DNA of 7,733 nt from JBBSGC01 sp038254525 (GTDB lineage: Bacteria > Actinomycetota > Actinomycetes > Propionibacteriales > Nocardioidaceae): the NCBI GenBank assembly GCA_038254525.1, contig JBBSGC010000096.1, forward strand, positions 1 through 7,733, in the 5' to 3' direction. Numbering within the stretch: the stretch's first letter is position 1; the number at the start of each line of letters is the position of its first letter. Positions 1-5,984 of this stretch are shown here, piece after piece. The notes beneath the pieces were generated by a model. That model was given only the letters and a program-made list of their open reading frames with translations, was not told the DNA's origin and did not search any database. The translations under genes were made by a program, and so were the position numbers.

Positions 1-31
1 CGTGTTGAAAAGTTGCTTCTTGGTGGTGCAT
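1..31 (-). CDS. Start of a downstream gene, cut by the window edge (unknown product)
   Basis: On the minus strand an ATG at 31-29 opens a frame that reads M-H-H-Q-E-A-T-F-Q-H before the window ends. A strong ribosome binding site, GAGGAG (46-41), lies 9 bases upstream of the ATG. The ATG is 54 bases after the stop codon of the DUF4097 gene on the same strand, so it is probably the third gene of the same operon. Only ten codons are visible and no family can be recognised from them. The good Shine-Dalgarno sequence at correct spacing is the main reason to call it. Confidence 0.5.
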   Translation of the reverse strand, partial: MHHQEATFQH

Positions 32-85
32 CTCGATGCTCTCCTCGCGGGCAGCGGCGGTGCTTGATCCCGCTTGCCGGCTTGC

Positions 86-922
86 TCAGGCGCGGGCGAG
101 CGTGATGTCACCGCTGACGGTGTTGGCCCGGACCTCAACCGTCGACTCCCCGTCGGTGGGGGCCTCGCTGCCGCCGAGCTGCGACGACACCGAGCCGGTG
201 AGGGAGTGCACGTCGAGCCAGGCGGCCGTGCCGTCGGGCACGCCGACGTGCACGTCGCCGGATGCGGTCTGGCAGCGAACCTGTCCGGAGAAGGCCCGCC
301 CGACGGACTGGTCGCCCGATCCGCTCTTGATGCTCACGTCGCCGTGGGCGTCGTCGACCCGGATGTCGCCGGACCCCGAGCCGGTGTCGACCGCCGAGTG
401 GGCCTCACGGACATGGATGTCGCCGGATCCGGTGCTGATGCTGGTCCGGCCGCGTGCCGAGCGGACCTCGATGTCTCCGGAACCGGCCTGCAGCTTCGCC
501 TGGCCTCCGATGTCCCCAACCGTGATGTCGCCGGAGCCGGCCTGGACGTCGGCGCGCTCGTCGACCGTCGCGAGCGTGACGTCGCCGGAGCCGGTCTTGA
601 TATTGGCCGAGGCGAGCCGACCGCTGACTTCGAGGTCGGCGGACTCGATCTTCGCGTCGAGCCGCGACCCGGTCGGAACGGTGACCCGCAGCTTCAGCTG
701 TGGCCCCCGGCGGAGGAACGTGCGCTTGGGGGTATCGACGACGATGTCGCCGCCGCGCTGCTCCACGGTCGCTTCGGCCAACGCCTGGCGGGATGCGTCG
801 TCGTCCCGGGCGGTGCTGAGCTCGATGGTGGTGGTGGACGTCTCGGTCGCATCGACCTCGATCTCGCCGGCGCCGAAGTCGATGCGCAGCCGGACCGGAT
901 CGGGGGTGTCGAAGGTGTACAT
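86..922 (-). CDS. DUF4097 family beta-strand repeat protein
   Basis: This 278-residue protein is built of short beta strands joined by Gly-Ser-Gly-Asp turns, the hallmark of the DUF4097 (putative adhesin-like) family. Residues 1-100 are a less regular beta-rich part. GSGD then recurs at residues 111, 129, 147, 165, 183 and 201, exactly every 18 residues, followed by looser ASGD (220) and VSGD (269) copies. This suggests a right-handed beta-solenoid with one rung per 18 residues. There is no signal peptide, membrane segment or sorting signal, so as written it should be cytoplasmic despite the family's adhesin label. The ATG is supported by AGGAG at 931-927, four bases upstream. It lies 86 bases after the ribbon-helix-helix gene on the same strand and probably shares its promoter. 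The biochemical role of the family is not known to me; partnership with the upstream regulator is inferred from gene order. Confidence 0.88.
   Translation of the reverse strand: MYTFDTPDPVRLRIDFGAGEIEVDATETSTTTIELSTARDDDASRQALAEATVEQRGGDIVVDTPKRTFLRRGPQLKLRVTVPTGSRLDAKIESADLEVSGRLASANIKTGSGDVTLATVDERADVQAGSGDITVGDIGGQAKLQAGSGDIEVRSARGRTSISTGSGDIHVREAHSAVDTGSGSGDIRVDDAHGDVSIKSGSGDQSVGRAFSGQVRCQTASGDVHVGVPDGTAAWLDVHSLTGSVSSQLGGSEAPTDGESTVEVRANTVSGDITLARA
311..592 (-). repeat. 54-bp tandem repeat inside the DUF4097 gene
   Basis: A 12-base core (plus strand gtcgccggagcc and close variants) starts at 311, 365, 419, 473, 527 and 581, always exactly 54 bases apart. The copies at 527 and 581 are identical in this core; the others differ by one to three bases. 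Read on the coding strand it encodes the GSGD turn of each 18-residue rung. The sequence between cores is diverged, so this is an old internal duplication kept in frame by protein structure and not a fresh microsatellite-like array. Confidence 0.9.
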
Positions 923-953
923 GGCTCTCCTGGTTTTGGGTGTACGGGACTAC

Positions 954-977
954 CGCGTCGGCCACTGCGGCCACGCG
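954..977 (-). promoter_or_regulatory. Stem-loop between the regulator gene and the DUF4097 gene
   Basis: The 86-base gap between the two genes contains an imperfect inverted repeat. CGCGT (954-958) pairs with ACGCG (973-977) and GGCC (960-963) pairs with GGCC (969-972), with one bulged base (959) and a five-base loop (964-968). No T-run follows it on the minus strand, so it is not a classical intrinsic terminator. It could partly attenuate transcription or protect the upstream message. Function is inference only. Confidence 0.4.
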
Positions 978-1008
978 CCTTGTGTTTGTGAACTACGGGG
1001 AGCTGGAC

Positions 1009-1563
1009 CTAGCGGACCCAGCCCTGGATGCGGCGAGGCGAGTGCCCGGCGCCGGGTCGGAACCCGGCCGGGCCGGCTCCCGACGACGGGCCGAAGTGCG
1101 ACCCGAAGCCGGCCAGGTCCACGTCGATGTTGATGCCGCCACCTCGGGTGGCCCGCCGGATGACCGACACGATCCACGTGTTCAGTGACGAGTTGGCGTT
1201 GGCCGCCGCCTCCTCGGCGCGCAGCTTCAGCGACTCGGGCAGCCGGACGGTGACCCTCGAGATGCTCGCGTCCTCGTCGTCGTCGGTCGGCGGCTCCGGA
1301 CCCTCCGCGTCTGGGATCGGCTCGGTCGCCGAAACCACGAACTGGGGCTCGCGGCCACGCAGCCGTACCTCGACCGCGGCATGCGGTAGATCGGCGGTGA
1401 TCTGCGCCGCCGCGTCGGACAGCGCCTCCAGCAGCACCATCCGCATGGCCGGGTCGAGGGCCAGCGCCAACCGCTCGGCGACCTGCAGACCGTCCGGGCC
1501 GGCGGCCTCGGCGGCGCGGAGCAGGTCGGTCCGCAGGGTGTCGACATACGAGGCGAGGTCCAT
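1009..1563 (-). CDS. Ribbon-helix-helix DNA-binding protein (HicB/Arc-like annotation class)
   Basis: The protein has 184 residues from the chosen ATG. Residues about 1-80 form a helical then beta-containing N-terminal domain that resembles a conserved actinobacterial family. Residues about 84-100 are an acidic, proline-rich linker. Residues about 101-139 are a ribbon-helix-helix fold: the DNA-contacting strand RVTVRLP, then helix A with SLKLRAEEAA, then helix B with SLNTWIVSVIRRA. The last 45 residues are rich in Gly, Pro and Arg. Such domains bind DNA as dimers on short repeats, and suitable repeats overlap its own promoter, so autoregulation is likely. Database names of the HicB-antitoxin type are common for this class, but no HicA-like toxin gene is adjacent. 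Start choice: in-frame GTG (1572) and ATG (1569) exist, but the predicted transcription start coincides with the ATG at 1563-1561, giving a leaderless message beginning M-D-L-A-S-Y. It is first in a minus-strand operon with the DUF4097 gene. Confidence 0.85.
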   Translation of the reverse strand: MDLASYVDTLRTDLLRAAEAAGPDGLQVAERLALALDPAMRMVLLEALSDAAAQITADLPHAAVEVRLRGREPQFVVSATEPIPDAEGPEPPTDDDEDASISRVTVRLPESLKLRAEEAAANANSSLNTWIVSVIRRATRGGGINIDVDLAGFGSHFGPSSGAGPAGFRPGAGHSPRRIQGWVR

Positions 1564-1570
1564 GTGCATC

Positions 1571-1599
1571 ACTATGACGTCGTAATGACGTCATGTCAA
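1571..1599 (-). promoter_or_regulatory. Probable leaderless sigma70-type promoter of the regulator/DUF4097 operon
   Basis: On the minus strand a perfect -35 box TTGACA (1599-1594) is followed by a 17-base spacer and CATAGT (1576-1571), matching the -10 consensus at four of six positions. Transcription starting about seven bases further on would begin at or next to the ATG at 1563. There is no Shine-Dalgarno sequence before that ATG. Both facts agree with a leaderless transcript, which is common in actinobacteria. Confidence 0.65.
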
Positions 1600-1624
1600 G
1601 CCCTTGCTGACGTCGCCTGACGCC
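1575..1624. promoter_or_regulatory. Phased TGACGTC repeats, likely operator in the divergent intergenic region
   Basis: The heptamer TGACGTC occurs at 1575, 1586 and 1608, and a one-mismatch copy (TGACGCC) at 1618. Start-to-start distances are 11, 22 and 10 bases, so all copies lie on about the same face of the helix. The copy at 1586 is the centre of a perfect 10-base palindrome, ATGACGTCAT (1585-1594). Two copies sit in or beside the spacer and -10 of the minus-strand promoter, where a bound protein would block RNA polymerase. Ribbon-helix-helix repressors typically bind such closely spaced short repeats, so the product of 1009-1563 is the obvious candidate. The site also lies upstream of psuG and may affect it. 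Confidence 0.6.
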
Positions 1625-1646
1625 GGGTGCCGACGAGCCCCTTCCA

Positions 1647-2606
1647 GTGCCGATGCTCTATCGGGTGGAGACGCCCAGGATCGCCGAGCCCGTACGTGCG
1701 GCGCTGCAGTCCGGGCGCCCGGTCGTCGCGCTGGAGTCGACGATCATCGCCCACGGGTTGCCCCGCCCGCGCAACCTCGCGGCCGCCCGCGACTTCGAGG
1801 AGCGGCTGCGCCACCTCGGGGTCGTCCCGGCCACGGTCGCGGTGCTCGACGGCGTCGTCTGCGTCGGGCTGTCCGCCGACGAGCTGCAGCGGGTCGCCGA
1901 GGACGACGACATGGTCAAGGTCAGCGTGCGTGACCTGCCGGTCGTGGTCGCGACCCGGCGGTGCGGCGCCACCACGGTCGCCGCGACCGCCCACCTCGCC
2001 CGACGAGCCGGGATCCGGGTCTTCGCCACCGGCGGTCTGGGTGGCGTGCACCGGCTGGCGGCGCAGACCTTCGACGAATCCGCTGACCTCACCACGCTGG
2101 CGCAGACGACGATCACCGTGGTGTCGGCCGGCGTCAAGTCGATCCTGGACGTCCCGGCGACCCTCGAGCGGCTGGAGAGCCTCGGCGTGACCGTGGTGGG
2201 GTGGCGCACCCGCCAGTTCCCCGGGTTCTGGATCACCGACTCGGGCAGCTCCCTCGACTGGTCGGTGCCCGACGCCGCGACGGTCGCCGAGGTGATGGCG
2301 GCCGGCGATGCGCTCGGCCGGTCCGGTGCCATCCTGGTCGCCAACCCGCTGCCGGTCGCTGAGCAGCTCGACCCGCAGCTGCACGACCGCGCCCTCGCCG
2401 AGGCGCTCGATGCCGCCGAGCGGCGCGGGCTGCGCGGCAAGGCGGTCAGCCCCTTCCTGCTGGGCGCCATGGTGGCGGCTACGAAGGGCGCCAGCCTCGA
2501 GGTCAACCTCGCTCTGGCGGCGCACAACGTCGACCTCGCCGGCGACATAGCGGTGGCGTGGGCTCGGCTGCAGTCGGCCACCTCCGCAGGACCCACTGCC
2601 ACATGA
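1647..2606 (+). CDS. psuG: Pseudouridine-5'-phosphate glycosidase
   Basis: The enzyme cleaves the C-C glycosidic bond of pseudouridine 5'-phosphate, giving uracil and ribose 5-phosphate (reversible), in the cytoplasm. The 319 residues match the usual family length. Visible family motifs are VALESTIIAHGLPRP (residues 27-41, with Glu30), KVSVRDLPVVVA (91-102, Lys91), FATGGLGGVHR (126-136), SADLTTLA (145-152, Asp147), SAGVKSILD (160-168, with Lys164 aligning with the Schiff-base lysine of E. coli PsuG) and GKAVSPFLL (264-272). All expected catalytic positions appear present. The start is uncertain: GTG at 1647 and ATG at 1653 are in frame and neither has a clear Shine-Dalgarno sequence; an in-frame stop at 1608-1610 rules out a much longer form. 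The stop codon overlaps the start of the kinase gene by ATGA, so the two are translationally coupled. No plus-strand promoter is evident in the short divergent gap. Confidence 0.95.
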   Translation: MPMLYRVETPRIAEPVRAALQSGRPVVALESTIIAHGLPRPRNLAAARDFEERLRHLGVVPATVAVLDGVVCVGLSADELQRVAEDDDMVKVSVRDLPVVVATRRCGATTVAATAHLARRAGIRVFATGGLGGVHRLAAQTFDESADLTTLAQTTITVVSAGVKSILDVPATLERLESLGVTVVGWRTRQFPGFWITDSGSSLDWSVPDAATVAEVMAAGDALGRSGAILVANPLPVAEQLDPQLHDRALAEALDAAERRGLRGKAVSPFLLGAMVAATKGASLEVNLALAAHNVDLAGDIAVAWARLQSATSAGPTAT

Positions 2607-3487
2607 GCCGGCGCGTGCTGGTGGTGGGCGACGTGGTCGACGACGTGCTGGTCAGGGCCGCCGGACCCGCCGCCCACGGCAGCGACACCGACGCAGCGAT
2701 AGCGCAGCGTCCCGGAGGGTCAGCGGCCAACGTCGCGGCCTGGCTCGGGTACGTCGGCACGGCCGTGACCTTTGTCGGCCGGGCGGGAGCGGCGGGCACG
2801 CCGGTGCACGTGAAGGCACTGACCCGCAGCGGGGTCGACGCCTACATCGCCTCCGACCCGCAGCAGCCGACCGGGACGATCGTGCTGCTGGTCGACGACA
2901 CGGGTGAGCGCACGATGTACGTCGACCGGGGCGCCAACGCCGCCTTGGTGAGCGGCGACCTACCCGCCGACGTGTGGGAGCACGTGGCGCTGCTGCACCT
3001 GACCGGCTACTCCTTCTTCGACCCGTCCGTACGCGAAGTCGCCGCTGACCTGATCGCCTCGGCTGCGGCCCGCGGCGTCGAGCTGTGCATCGACCCTAGT
3101 TCGGCGGCGTACCTGCGGCGGCTGGGAGCTGCAGCGTTCCTGCGGGTCACCCGAGGCGCCGGCCTTGCCGTGCCCAACGCCGAGGAGGCGGCGGTGCTGA
3201 CCGGCCTCGACGACCCTGAGCGAGCCGGCGAAGCGCTACTCGCCCACTACGGCACGGTCGTCGTCACCTGCGGCGCGCGGGGCGTCGTGCACTGCACCCG
3301 GGAGGAGCCACCACGGTGGCTGACGGCGCCGGCCGTACGCGTGGTCGACACCACCGGTGCGGGCGATGCCTTCTGCGCCGGCCTGCTGGCTGCACGGCTG
3401 CGCGGCGCCGACGTCGCCGAGCAGCTCGCCGCCGGTGTGGAGCTGGCGGCCGGCGCCGTCCAGACGCTCGGCGCCCGCCCAGGCTGA
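2603..3487 (+). CDS. psuK: PfkB-family sugar/nucleoside kinase, probable pseudouridine kinase
   Basis: This 294-residue ribokinase-fold (PfkB) protein probably phosphorylates pseudouridine at the 5' position with ATP, feeding PsuG. It starts MSRRVLVVGDVVDDVLV, the usual first strand. Residues 38-50 (GGSAANVAAWLGY) are the first PfkB signature. Residues 249-262 (DTTGAGDAFCAGLL) are the second, with Asp255 as catalytic base in the GAGD anion hole. Residues 191-200 (PNAEEAAVLT) match the family NxxE motif. The usual G-D-D after the VGR strand is replaced by AGAAGTP (61-67), which may reflect substrate preference. An upstream in-frame start at 2558 would give 309 residues, but the ATG at 2603 overlaps the psuG stop as ATGA and directly precedes the conserved fold, so it is preferred. 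Substrate assignment rests on the overlap with psuG; by sequence alone another sugar or nucleoside is possible. Confidence 0.82.
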   Translation: MSRRVLVVGDVVDDVLVRAAGPAAHGSDTDAAIAQRPGGSAANVAAWLGYVGTAVTFVGRAGAAGTPVHVKALTRSGVDAYIASDPQQPTGTIVLLVDDTGERTMYVDRGANAALVSGDLPADVWEHVALLHLTGYSFFDPSVREVAADLIASAAARGVELCIDPSSAAYLRRLGAAAFLRVTRGAGLAVPNAEEAAVLTGLDDPERAGEALLAHYGTVVVTCGARGVVHCTREEPPRWLTAPAVRVVDTTGAGDAFCAGLLAARLRGADVAEQLAAGVELAAGAVQTLGARPG

Positions 3488-3491
3488 CCTT

Positions 3492-3508
3492 GGCAGGGTG
3501 TGCCTGCC
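3492..3508. terminator. Possible bidirectional terminator hairpin between convergent genes
   Basis: In the 37-base gap between the stops of psuK and the EtfD-like gene, GGCAGG (3492-3497) pairs perfectly with CCTGCC (3503-3508) around a five-base loop. There is no T-run on either side, so it is at best a short GC stem of the kind often seen after high-GC actinobacterial genes. The position, five bases after the psuK stop and between converging genes, is the main support. Confidence 0.4.
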
Positions 3509-3524
3509 TCTCGGGAGGATGTGC

Positions 3525-5942
3525 TCAGTCCACCCGCGGACCGGCTTCGTCGTCGCCCTGCGCGACGGCCTGCTGCTCCGCCGCCGTCGGTTCGCCGGCC
3601 AGCGGCGCGGCTCCGTCGGCGGGCACGTCGGCGTGCTCGGGGTCACCGCTCGGCCGCAGGTCGTTGGCAGCGCCCTCTGGCGAGGGGTCGCGCAGCGAGC
3701 CGCCGAGGGCACCGACCTCCTCGGGAGCCGTCACCGAGTCCGGGTTCGCCGCATCGGCCGCTCCGGGCTCCGCCGCGGTGGCCGCGGCCGGATTCCGCTG
3801 TACTGCCGCCAGCAGCAGCTGAGCGACGTCGAGCACCTCGACGTCCTCGCGTGCCTCGCCCTGCGACTGCTTGAGGGTCAGCCCGTCGGAGAGCATCACC
3901 CGGCAGAACGGGCACCCCACCGCTATCGCGTCGGCCCCGGTCTGCACCGCTTCGGTCGTGCGGTTGACGTTGATCCGCTCGCCGATCCGCTCCTCCATCC
4001 ACATCCGCGCCCCACCGGCTCCGCAGCAGAAGGAGCGCTCGGAGTTGCGCGGCATCTCCTTGACCGTCGCTCCCGGGAGCACGCTCAGCAGCTCGCGCGG
4101 CGGCGAGTAGACACCGTTGTGCCGACCGAGAAAGCAGGGGTCGTGATAGGTGATCGTGCGCCCGGCGACCGAGCCGGTCGGGGCCGCCACCGGAGTCAGC
4201 CGGCCGTCGCGCACCAGCCGGTTCAGCAGCTGGGTGTGGTGCACCACCTCCAACGCCACGCCGAACTGCTCGTACTCGTTCTTCAGCGTGTTGAAGCAGT
4301 GCGCGCAGGTCGCGACCACCTTGGTCGCCTTGGCCTGTTTGAGCACCTCGGCGTTCTGTGCCGCGAGCATCGAGAACACGAACTCGTTGCCCGACCGGCG
4401 GGCCGGGTCGCCCGTGCACGTCTCGCCGTCACCGAGCACGGCGAAGTCCACGCCGGCGGCGTGCAGCAGCTCAGCGACCGCGCGCGTGGTCTTCTTGGCC
4501 CGGTCCTCGTAGGCTCCGGCGCACCCGACCCAGAACAGCCACTCGACCTCGGACAGGTCCTCGACGTCCACGCCCACCCGTTTGACGTCGAAGTCGAGAC
4601 CGTTGGTCCAGTCCAGCCGTGCGTTCGGCGACATGTTCCAGGGATTGCCCTTGTTCTCCAGGCCCTTGAACAAGGTGTTGAGCTCGGCGGGGAAGTTCGA
4701 CTCCACCAGCACCTGGTAGCGGCGCATGTCCATGATGTGGTCGACGTGCTCGATGTCGACCGGGCACTGCTGCACGCACGCGCCGCAGCTCGTGCAGCTC
4801 CACAGCACATCGGGGTCGATCACGCCGTAGACGCTCTGGTCACCGATCAGTGGTCGCGCCGCCTCGGCGGTCACCGTTGCGGGCAGCGCGTCACGGGCCT
4901 CGGGTGCCGCCTGCAGATAGGGCGCCTTGGCGTACGCATGCTCGCGCAGTCCCGTCACGAGCAGCTTCGGCGACAGCGGCTTCTCGGTGTTCCACGCCGG
5001 ACACTGGCTCTGGCAGCGGCCGCACTCCGTGCACGTGCTGAAGTCGAGCAGCCCCTTCCAGGTGAAGTCCTCGACCTTGCCGACGCCGAGCGCGGCGTCC
5101 TCGTCGAGCTCCTCGAGATCCGCGAAGTCCAACGGTGCCCCGCCGACCATGATCGGCTGCAGAGCGCCCAACGCCGTGCCACCGCCGGCGTCGCGCTTGA
5201 ACCAGATGTTGGGCCAGACCGTGAACCGGTGCCAGGCAACGCCCATCGTGACGTTCAGCCCGAGCACGATCGCCCAGGCCATCGAGATCACTATCTTGAC
5301 CATCGCCACACCGAACACGAGGTTCTCCAACGTGCCCGTCGACAACCCCGACAGCGCCTCGCCCAGCCATGAGGTGAGCGGGAAGTCGGCGACGCCGTAG
5401 CGGCCGCGACCCAGTGCGTACTCGAGGCTGCGCAGCGCCACGATGCACAGCGCGACGCCGAGGATCACCGCCTCGACGAAGTAGCCCTGCCACATCCGCG
5501 ACCCCGAGAACCGGCTGTAGCGGCCGAGCCGACCGGTCGGCCGGTGGCCCAGCCGGATCGCGGTCAGGCCGAGGATCGAGACCAGCATGAGCGCGGTGAT
5601 CAGCTCGGTGAACCACGAGTAGGCGACCCAGTGCCCGATCAACGGCAGGGCGAACTCAGGATCGAAGAGCTGGCCGTAGGCGGTGACCAGGGTGAAGAAC
5701 AGAAATCCGAACCCGATGAACACGAACCAGTGGGCGATGCCCACGTGGCTCCACTGCAGCATCCGGGTGTGGCCGAGGGTCTCCTTGAGCATCGTCGCCC
5801 AGCGCGCACCCTTGCGGTCGGTGCGCCCGACGACCGGCTGACCGAGTCGCACCACCCCGACGATCGTGACCGCCGCCCTGGCGAACAGCGCCACCGCGAC
5901 CAGCGTGATCGCCAGCGAGACGATGATCGCGAAGAGCTGCAT
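3525..5942 (-). CDS. etfD: EtfD-like membrane iron-sulfur reductase (Rv0338c family, HdrD/CCG-domain protein)
   Basis: The 805-residue protein resembles mycobacterial Rv0338c/EtfD, thought to pass electrons from electron transfer flavoprotein (fed by acyl-CoA dehydrogenases in fatty-acid oxidation) to menaquinone. Order of parts: a membrane region, residues 1-240, with about five to six hydrophobic helices (about 1-31, 66-90, 101-128, 155-172, 205-238) and candidate haem-ligand histidines (66, 71, 104, 238) like NarI-type cytochrome b; two ferredoxin-type [4Fe-4S] motifs, C304-C307-C310-C314 and C383-C386-C389-C393, each ending Cys-Pro; then two cysteine-rich CCG-type domains (C474, C509, C546/C549; and C603, C639-C640, C677/C680). 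Residues about 716-805 are a disordered Ala/Pro/Glu/Asp-rich tail without family motifs. The ATG has AGGAG at 5951-5947, four bases upstream. No etfA/etfB gene is in the window, so the electron donor is inferred from the family. A different donor flavoprotein or lactate/glycolate-type oxidase is possible. Confidence 0.88.
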   Translation of the reverse strand: MQLFAIIVSLAITLVAVALFARAAVTIVGVVRLGQPVVGRTDRKGARWATMLKETLGHTRMLQWSHVGIAHWFVFIGFGFLFFTLVTAYGQLFDPEFALPLIGHWVAYSWFTELITALMLVSILGLTAIRLGHRPTGRLGRYSRFSGSRMWQGYFVEAVILGVALCIVALRSLEYALGRGRYGVADFPLTSWLGEALSGLSTGTLENLVFGVAMVKIVISMAWAIVLGLNVTMGVAWHRFTVWPNIWFKRDAGGGTALGALQPIMVGGAPLDFADLEELDEDAALGVGKVEDFTWKGLLDFSTCTECGRCQSQCPAWNTEKPLSPKLLVTGLREHAYAKAPYLQAAPEARDALPATVTAEAARPLIGDQSVYGVIDPDVLWSCTSCGACVQQCPVDIEHVDHIMDMRRYQVLVESNFPAELNTLFKGLENKGNPWNMSPNARLDWTNGLDFDVKRVGVDVEDLSEVEWLFWVGCAGAYEDRAKKTTRAVAELLHAAGVDFAVLGDGETCTGDPARRSGNEFVFSMLAAQNAEVLKQAKATKVVATCAHCFNTLKNEYEQFGVALEVVHHTQLLNRLVRDGRLTPVAAPTGSVAGRTITYHDPCFLGRHNGVYSPPRELLSVLPGATVKEMPRNSERSFCCGAGGARMWMEERIGERINVNRTTEAVQTGADAIAVGCPFCRVMLSDGLTLKQSQGEAREDVEVLDVAQLLLAAVQRNPAAATAAEPGAADAANPDSVTAPEEVGALGGSLRDPSPEGAANDLRPSGDPEHADVPADGAAPLAGEPTAAEQQAVAQGDDEAGPRVD

Positions 5943-5984
5943 GGTGCTCCTGCCCAGCTCGATGGATTGGGGTATGACCCGATC
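5943..5984 (-). other. Short gap between protease gene and EtfD-like gene
   Basis: These 42 bases separate two genes on the same strand. They hold the AGGAG ribosome binding site of the downstream gene (5951-5947). No convincing -35/-10 pair or terminator stem is visible, only a four-base-pair GGGT/ACCC stem at 5970-5980. Read-through from the protease gene is therefore possible, though a promoter inside the end of the protease gene (for example the weak -10-like TAAGAT at 5987-5982) cannot be excluded. Confidence 0.4.

Noticed and set aside
311..592. Regularly spaced repeats resembling a CRISPR array
   Set aside because: The conserved core is only about 12 bases, the period is 54 bases in frame with a protein repeat, and the region is fully coding; no cas genes are present.
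987..992. TTCACA as a -35 box for a separate DUF4097 promoter
   Set aside because: No -10-like hexamer occurs at 16-18 bases downstream on the minus strand (CAGTGG at the expected place).
36..1133. Plus-strand open frames antisense to the DUF4097 gene
   Set aside because: Their apparent repeats (MSPEP, DVAGAGLD) are the reverse reading of the 54-bp DUF4097 repeat; start context is poor and they run through the gap into the next gene.
1596..2525. Minus-strand open frame (309 codons) antisense to psuG
   Set aside because: psuG on the plus strand carries all catalytic motifs; the antisense translation is a His/Arg/Asp-rich shadow.
2558..2602. Upstream start for the kinase gene giving 15 extra residues
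   Set aside because: The extension lies within psuG, has no family similarity, and the ATG at 2603 overlaps the psuG stop in the usual ATGA manner right before the conserved first strand.
3357..5372. Long plus-strand open frame (671 codons) antisense to the EtfD-like gene
   Set aside because: High-GC coding DNA leaves open frames on the opposite strand; its translation has no recognisable domain and is rich in His, Arg, Gly and Leu as expected for a shadow, while the minus strand encodes clear iron-sulfur motifs.
5970..5980. Short GGGT/ACCC inverted repeat between protease and EtfD-like genes as a terminator
   Set aside because: Only four base pairs with a three-base loop and no T-run; too weak to call.
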